Assembly (NCBI GenBank): GCA_916700875.1
Contig: CAKAKS010000060.1
Location: 28,862,189 to 28,926,188, forward strand
Reading direction: 5' to 3'
DNA length: 64,000 nucleotides
Source: Sebastes aleutianus
Taxonomy: Eukaryota; Chordata; Actinopteri; Perciformes; Sebastidae
Shown in pieces: positions 59,950 through 64,000 of the stretch. The notes beneath the pieces are model-generated. The model did not search any database, was not told where the DNA came from, and saw only the letters and a program-made list of their open reading frames with translations. How positions within the stretch are numbered: position 1 is the first letter of the stretch; every line of letters begins with the position of its first letter. A program made the translations under genes and the position numbers.

Positions 59950-62562
59950 ATGGAAATGTTGCTGAGTGGAAACCTGAGGAGAGGAGTGGGGCTCTGCCTT
60001 CTGCTGTTGGCTCTCGTACACGAGGCCACAGGCCAGAGAAGGAAGACAGGACGCAGGAACAACTACAGGCTGCATGACGATGGAGGAAATGGTAATTCTT
60101 TATATGAGGTATCCACATGTGGGTGTGTGTAACAGACTCCAGGTAGGAGGATCCGACATTTACCGATCGACATCCACAGTTCAAGATATGTAGGATGACA
60201 GTGAGGATTAGAATCACTTAGAATAGTTTGTCTGGCTGGCATATGTAAAGATACACAGATAAATCACAGAGTTTCACAGCACATAGACAAACCAGACCCA
60301 TGTTTGATGAATATGGGATGATGGCCAGCAGCGAGGTAGTCAGGTCATCAATCCTTGCTGTTAAAATCCCAGTTCAAGTTATTTTTATGCCAGTGATTGA
60401 ACCCACAAATCCAGAGCTCACAGATCACAGTTGGACCATCGTGGGGTGGCTGTGGCTCGAGACATACGGAGGTTTGATCCCCAGCTCCTCTTTGGGCAAG
60501 ACACTGAAGCCTTCAGCTTTATAGCTGTGTTTTAAAAAATGTCACCATTAAGCCATGTAGGCCCAGGCCAGATGACCTGCAGGTACACACTGAGAGTAAA
60601 ACTGAAAAGATAAAACCTTAACTCTACTAGTGAATAGATCAGATAGGTCTACCTGCTTTGAGGGCAGCTCAGCCCTTAAGAACTGTAATAGTCTGTGTTT
60701 CTTAGAGCGACGGTTCTCAAAGTGGGGCCTGTGTCGCTGTCAGGAGGACCGTAAAATATTTTTCTATACATTTTAAAATGGTTCTGTATCATTAAAAGTG
60801 GATTTCTACAGATGGGGACCATTTGCACCAATAAAACAAGCATATTGTGTCCATTACTCCGAACCACGTTAGATTTGGGCTAACAGAAACTCTGCATTGA
60901 TTGTGACACACAGTAATAAGTTCATTATTTTTAAGTTGAAGCACTCATTGAAAGTCAGCTTTAGACTGGTAACTGTAAATATCTGGATTTATTAGGACTA
61001 TGCCAGTCTTGCTACCGTCATTTTCTGAAAGCTTTTAAGATCAATTACTTGAAATGTAGGCTATATATGCTGCCAAGTTGAGTCCTTATGCAATTAAAAT
61101 AAAATCACCCTGCGTATAAAGGTGTATCAGTGGTATTAACATTCAATAACATTGCAAATGTCTCCGCTAGGGGAGTAATAAAGGATTATCTCATCTTATC
61201 TTATCTTAACATGATTCAAATTGAAATGTGTTTCTGTTTATCACTATGAAACATGTCTGAAGTGTTTAGGTTGAAAAGTTTTAGAATACAAATCATTCCA
61301 ATGGCATCTGAGAGTACAAATGGTAGGAAGCATTATGCTTGATTGGTGTTACGATTATGAGAGGGGATCCTTGGAAAATGTTCTCCCCTGTAGGGGATCC
61401 CTGGACCTAAAAAGTTTAGAGGCTGAGTGTCCTGTGATGGTTTAAATGGTGGTTTAAATTCAGGTGCTTTTGCATTACAGTATATTGATCAAAACTCTCT
61501 GGTGAATAAATGCATCTTTTCTGGCATAAAATATGTTTAATTTAAAGCCCTTATTTGTGGGACCTGGAGATTTTGGGCTTTACTTCACTGTGGTAGAAAG
61601 AAATGCATGATAGGGTTGCAATTAACGATTATTTTCAGGATATATTAAACTATTGATATTTTATAAATTAATGAATTCATACAAAGTATATAACATGTAA
61701 AACACAATTGTATTTCTGAGAGTCCAAGGTGACTTATTGATATTGCCTGTTTTGGTTGACCAACAGTCCAAAACTAAAACTTATTCAATATAACCAAAAA
61801 CATAGTTTCTGTTATTCAACAACTCAATGAATCGAATGATAATTTACTGCCTGTTGCTAATGTACATCACCCTTTTGCAGTTCTATTAATAGTTACTAAA
61901 AGGACTGTGCAGTTGCAACCTTCTCCAGATCCTCTTATCTTCCTCTATTGAGAATCTCGTCATTCGCCTGAGGTTTTGTTGCTCCTTCTCCCACAGGTCT
62001 GACATGTTCACTGGAGGTGGCTTTCATCCTGGACAGCTCGGAGAGTGCAAAAATATTCCTGTTTGAGAAGCAGAAGGCCTTCGTGTTGAGCTTCAGCACC
62101 CGCCTCTCTATACTGCAGGTACCCGGCTGGACGCTGAAGATGCGAATGGCTGCCCTTCAGTACAGCAGCTCCGTGTCCATGGAGCACCGATTCTCAGCCT
62201 GGAAAGACCTGGATTCATTTCACAGTCGAGTCAGCACCATGAACTACATCGGCCACGGCACGTACACCACCTACGCCATCACCAACGCCTCGCAGCTGCT
62301 GGTGCAGGAGACTCCGACGGACAGCGTCAGGGTTGCGGTGCTGATGACCGACGGGGTCGACCATCCCCGCAGCCCGGATGTGATCGCAGCTGCAGCGGAG
62401 GCCAAAGGTCACGGCATAAAGTTCTTCGCTGTAGGTTTATCAGACATCGGTCAGCAGAGTCAGAACAACGCCAAGCTCCGGGCCATCGCCAGCACACCTG
62501 CTCAGCAGTTTGTCCAAACTCTTCTTAATCCTCAGCTGGAGGAGAAGCTGCTCAAAGAGATG
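59950..62562 (+). CDS. col28a1: Collagen XXVIII alpha-1, 5' part: signal peptide and first vWA domain (partial)
   Basis: Two coding exons are visible: 59950-60091 and 61997-62562 (phase 1, then phase 0 at the donor ATG|GTGAGT), giving 236 residues. The gene continues past the window. Residues 1-28 look like a signal peptide (Arg-Arg, then GLCLLLLALVHEATG), followed by a short basic stretch. A von Willebrand A domain starts near residue 51 (CSLEVAFILDSSES). The MIDAS residues D60, S62 and S64 are present, as are GHGTYTTYAI and LMTDGVDHP. The segment AAAAEAKGHGIKFFAVGL matches the collagen XXVIII type. The family is a secreted, nervous-system/skin-associated collagen with vWA domains flanking a triple helix. 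No Gly-X-Y exon was found between 62,563 and 64,000. Divergent MIOS next door supports COL28A1; which fish paralogue (a or b) cannot be told. Confidence 0.9.
60441..60535 (+). mobile_element. Truncated tRNA-derived SINE (COL28A1 intron)
   Basis: GGGGTGGCTGTGGCTCGAG, then GGTTTGATCCCCAGCTCCTC and TTTGGGCAAGACACTGAAG: the same head as the 18.9-kb SINE, with an internal deletion and no 3' body. Confidence 0.65.
60704..60860. mobile_element. 'TTCTCAAAGTGGGG' repeat (COL28A1 intron)
   Basis: CGGTTCTCAAAGTGGGGCCT, then GTCAGGAGGACCGTAAAATA. Only the first 150 bp resemble the family. Confidence 0.5.
61120..61210 (+). mobile_element. Retroelement 3' tail (COL28A1 intron)
   Basis: CCGCTAGGGGAGTAATAAAG, then GATTATCTCATCTTATCTTA: the same kind of ATCTT-repeat ending, with the rest of the element missing. 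Confidence 0.5.
61612..61830. mobile_element. 'GGGCTGCAAC' MITE fragment (COL28A1 intron)
   Basis: AGGGTTGCAATTAACGATTA ... GACCAACAGTCCAAAACTAA ... CTCAATGAATCGAATGATAA. Confidence 0.6.
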
Positions 62563-62929
62563 GTGAGTGTTGGCTTTAAGTGAGGAGACTTCAGTTAAGA
62601 TTGTTGACATGAGAAACAACAGGGACAAGGTGTCTTGACATGCCTCAGTGTTTTTTTTCCCCCAATAGCAATACTGGTATTGACTGACTTTACAAACTCT
62701 GATAAACACGTCAGGTTGTGTATTTTGTTTTGTGGACAAACAAATCTAATGTAGTACACATGTAAATGATAAATATTAAAACCTCTACTGTTTGTGTAGG
62801 ATATTAAATATTCTGATTTAGGCTACCCCTAGTGGTGGTTGCAAAAAAGACACTGGAGTAGCCCATGGACCCAGGACATTGAGAATGAAGGGTTAAAACA
62901 GGTTTCACATGGGTTGTATACTTTTTATA

Positions 62930-63440
62930 GGGATGCACTGATCCGACTTTTTCAGTCCCGATACCGATACGGTACCTGAGCTTTGGGTATCGGCGGATAC
63001 CGAATACCGATCCGATACCAGTGTTTAATTAATAAGCTGTAAGCCTCACTGTGTGGAAGAGACTGGGATCATTCTTCTATGTGTAATGCAACATCAGGCT
63101 TGACTTAAGCATTGCTTTCCTAACTTTGTAAAACAAAATGCAACAAATAAATATATAGATATAGATTTACTGAATTGTTATTTATTATTAAAACAATAAA
63201 TGGTACACCAGCTACTTGGTAAACAAATCGTCAAAATTAACAGGAATTACAGCTCAAGTGTAAACTTTTTTAAAGCAGCAAGAAATTGGTCAAAATTTAA
63301 ACAGGAATTCAAATTCCAGTCTATAATGTGTATATAGTATATAAACATAGAACGGAACTGAATAGATCGGCCCCATTGTCACAGATACCCGATCCAGCTA
63401 TTTGAGTCAGTATTGGCCCGATACTGTGTTACCTTTTTGG
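62930..63440. mobile_element. hAT-like non-autonomous repeat (COL28A1 intron)
   Basis: AGGGATGCACTGATCCGACT, then GATACCGATACGGTACCTG and GGATACCGAATACCGATCC. The far side has CACAGATACCCGATCCAGC and GTATTGGCCCGATACTG. The terminal pattern is typical of a widespread fish hAT-type repeat; no transposase remains. Confidence 0.6.
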
Positions 63441-63519
63441 GTTAATTGTGCAGTTTATCAGTTGTTCTGTATTGTTATTGTTATGCATTGAATATTATAT
63501 TGAATAAACATAAAATATG

Positions 63520-63605
63520 TCACTTAGTCAGGGGTCGTCAGTTTACTCAATGATAGAAAAGGGGTCCCTTAAGAAAAAAAAGTTTGGGAACCACTGAGCT
63601 AGAAG
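63520..63605 (+). mobile_element. End of 'GGGAACCACTGA' repeat
   Basis: TCAGGGGTCGTCAGTTTACT ... AAAAGTTTGGGAACCACTGA. The complementary type of end, GACGGTTCTCAAAGTGGGG, stands at 60,708. Confidence 0.5.
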
Positions 63606-64000
63606 ATGCTTCAGGTATTTTAAACCATGTGCCATTGATGCTGTTACACCATCTGATTGCTTGAATTGAGACCATGCAGGCCCTCCACATGGTTGAGGAG
63701 CACTGATGCCTTCCACAGTGACAGCAGCATGCAGAGGGGTTTATAGTCCCCTCTTTTTTTCTGCACTTTCTGTCCTCACAGCGGGTTCACATCTCAGTGA
63801 CACAGTTGTGTCTGCATGAGGGGGCTTTCCCGCCTGCTTTGCATTTTCCACACACAGAAATGTCAAATATCTGCAGTAGGTCAGGACCTGTCTGAGAGAG
63901 TGGCAAGGCTTGTTCTGCTTTCCAGAAATTTTGACATTATTCATTCACAATTATAGCTCGTTAAGACACAAAAATAGTGTTGAGGGAAGACAATAAAACT

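Larger units (their letters stand above)
62563..64000 (+). other. COL28A1 intron 2 to window edge
   Basis: No further exon was recognised. Two repeat pieces are annotated separately; the remaining sequence is unassigned. Confidence 0.5.

Overview
The window is vertebrate nuclear DNA, almost certainly from a ray-finned (percomorph-type) teleost. Genes are split into short exons with consensus GT/AG borders. The intervening DNA is AT-rich and packed with fish-type MITEs, Tc1/mariner remnants, tRNA-derived SINEs, retroelement 3' tails and microsatellites. Open reading frames outside the four genes are short and look like chance.

Four protein-coding genes were assembled exon by exon from conserved protein similarity and splice-phase agreement: ICA1 (+, 12 coding exons, 7,960-17,225, 477 aa), GLCCI1 (-, 8 coding exons, 41,233-21,249, 492 aa), MIOS (-, 11 coding exons, 55,624-44,825, 876 aa) and the 5' end of COL28A1 (+, first two coding exons, 59,950-62,562, continuing beyond the right edge). 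From memory this is the gene order of human 7p21.3 (ICA1-GLCCI1-UMAD1/RPA3-MIOS-COL28A1). I could not see UMAD1 or RPA3 in the short GLCCI1-MIOS interval.

Layout: 1-4,900 is intergenic with repeats. 4,950-5,160 is a candidate ICA1 promoter with a perfect CRE. 7.9-17.2 kb is ICA1, whose introns 9 and 10 each hold one copy of the same internally deleted Tc1/mariner element. 17.2-21.2 kb is the tail-to-tail ICA1/GLCCI1 interval, with a SINE and the probable GLCCI1 3' UTR. 21.2-41.7 kb is GLCCI1, with large repeat-bearing introns and a CCAAT/GC-box promoter. 41.8-44.8 kb is the interval to MIOS. 44.8-57.5 kb is MIOS, whose 5'-UTR intron carries a 0.9-kb minisatellite. 57.5-59.3 kb is the divergent MIOS/COL28A1 interval, with a GATA microsatellite and retroelement pieces. 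59.3-64 kb is the COL28A1 start.

The genes do not form a pathway: ICA1 is a BAR-domain vesicle-trafficking protein, GLCCI1 a glucocorticoid-induced phosphoprotein, MIOS a GATOR2 subunit upstream of mTORC1, and COL28A1 an extracellular vWA-domain collagen. I found no new multi-gene system. The points most worth a second look are local: the MIOS-intron minisatellite, the twin Tc1 deletion derivatives in ICA1, a decayed hammerhead-ribozyme-like element nested in a MITE, two NAGNAG acceptors in GLCCI1, a weak MIOS splice donor, and a duplication copying a candidate COL28A1 5' splice donor. Names of repeat types rest on recalled family consensus, not on a search.
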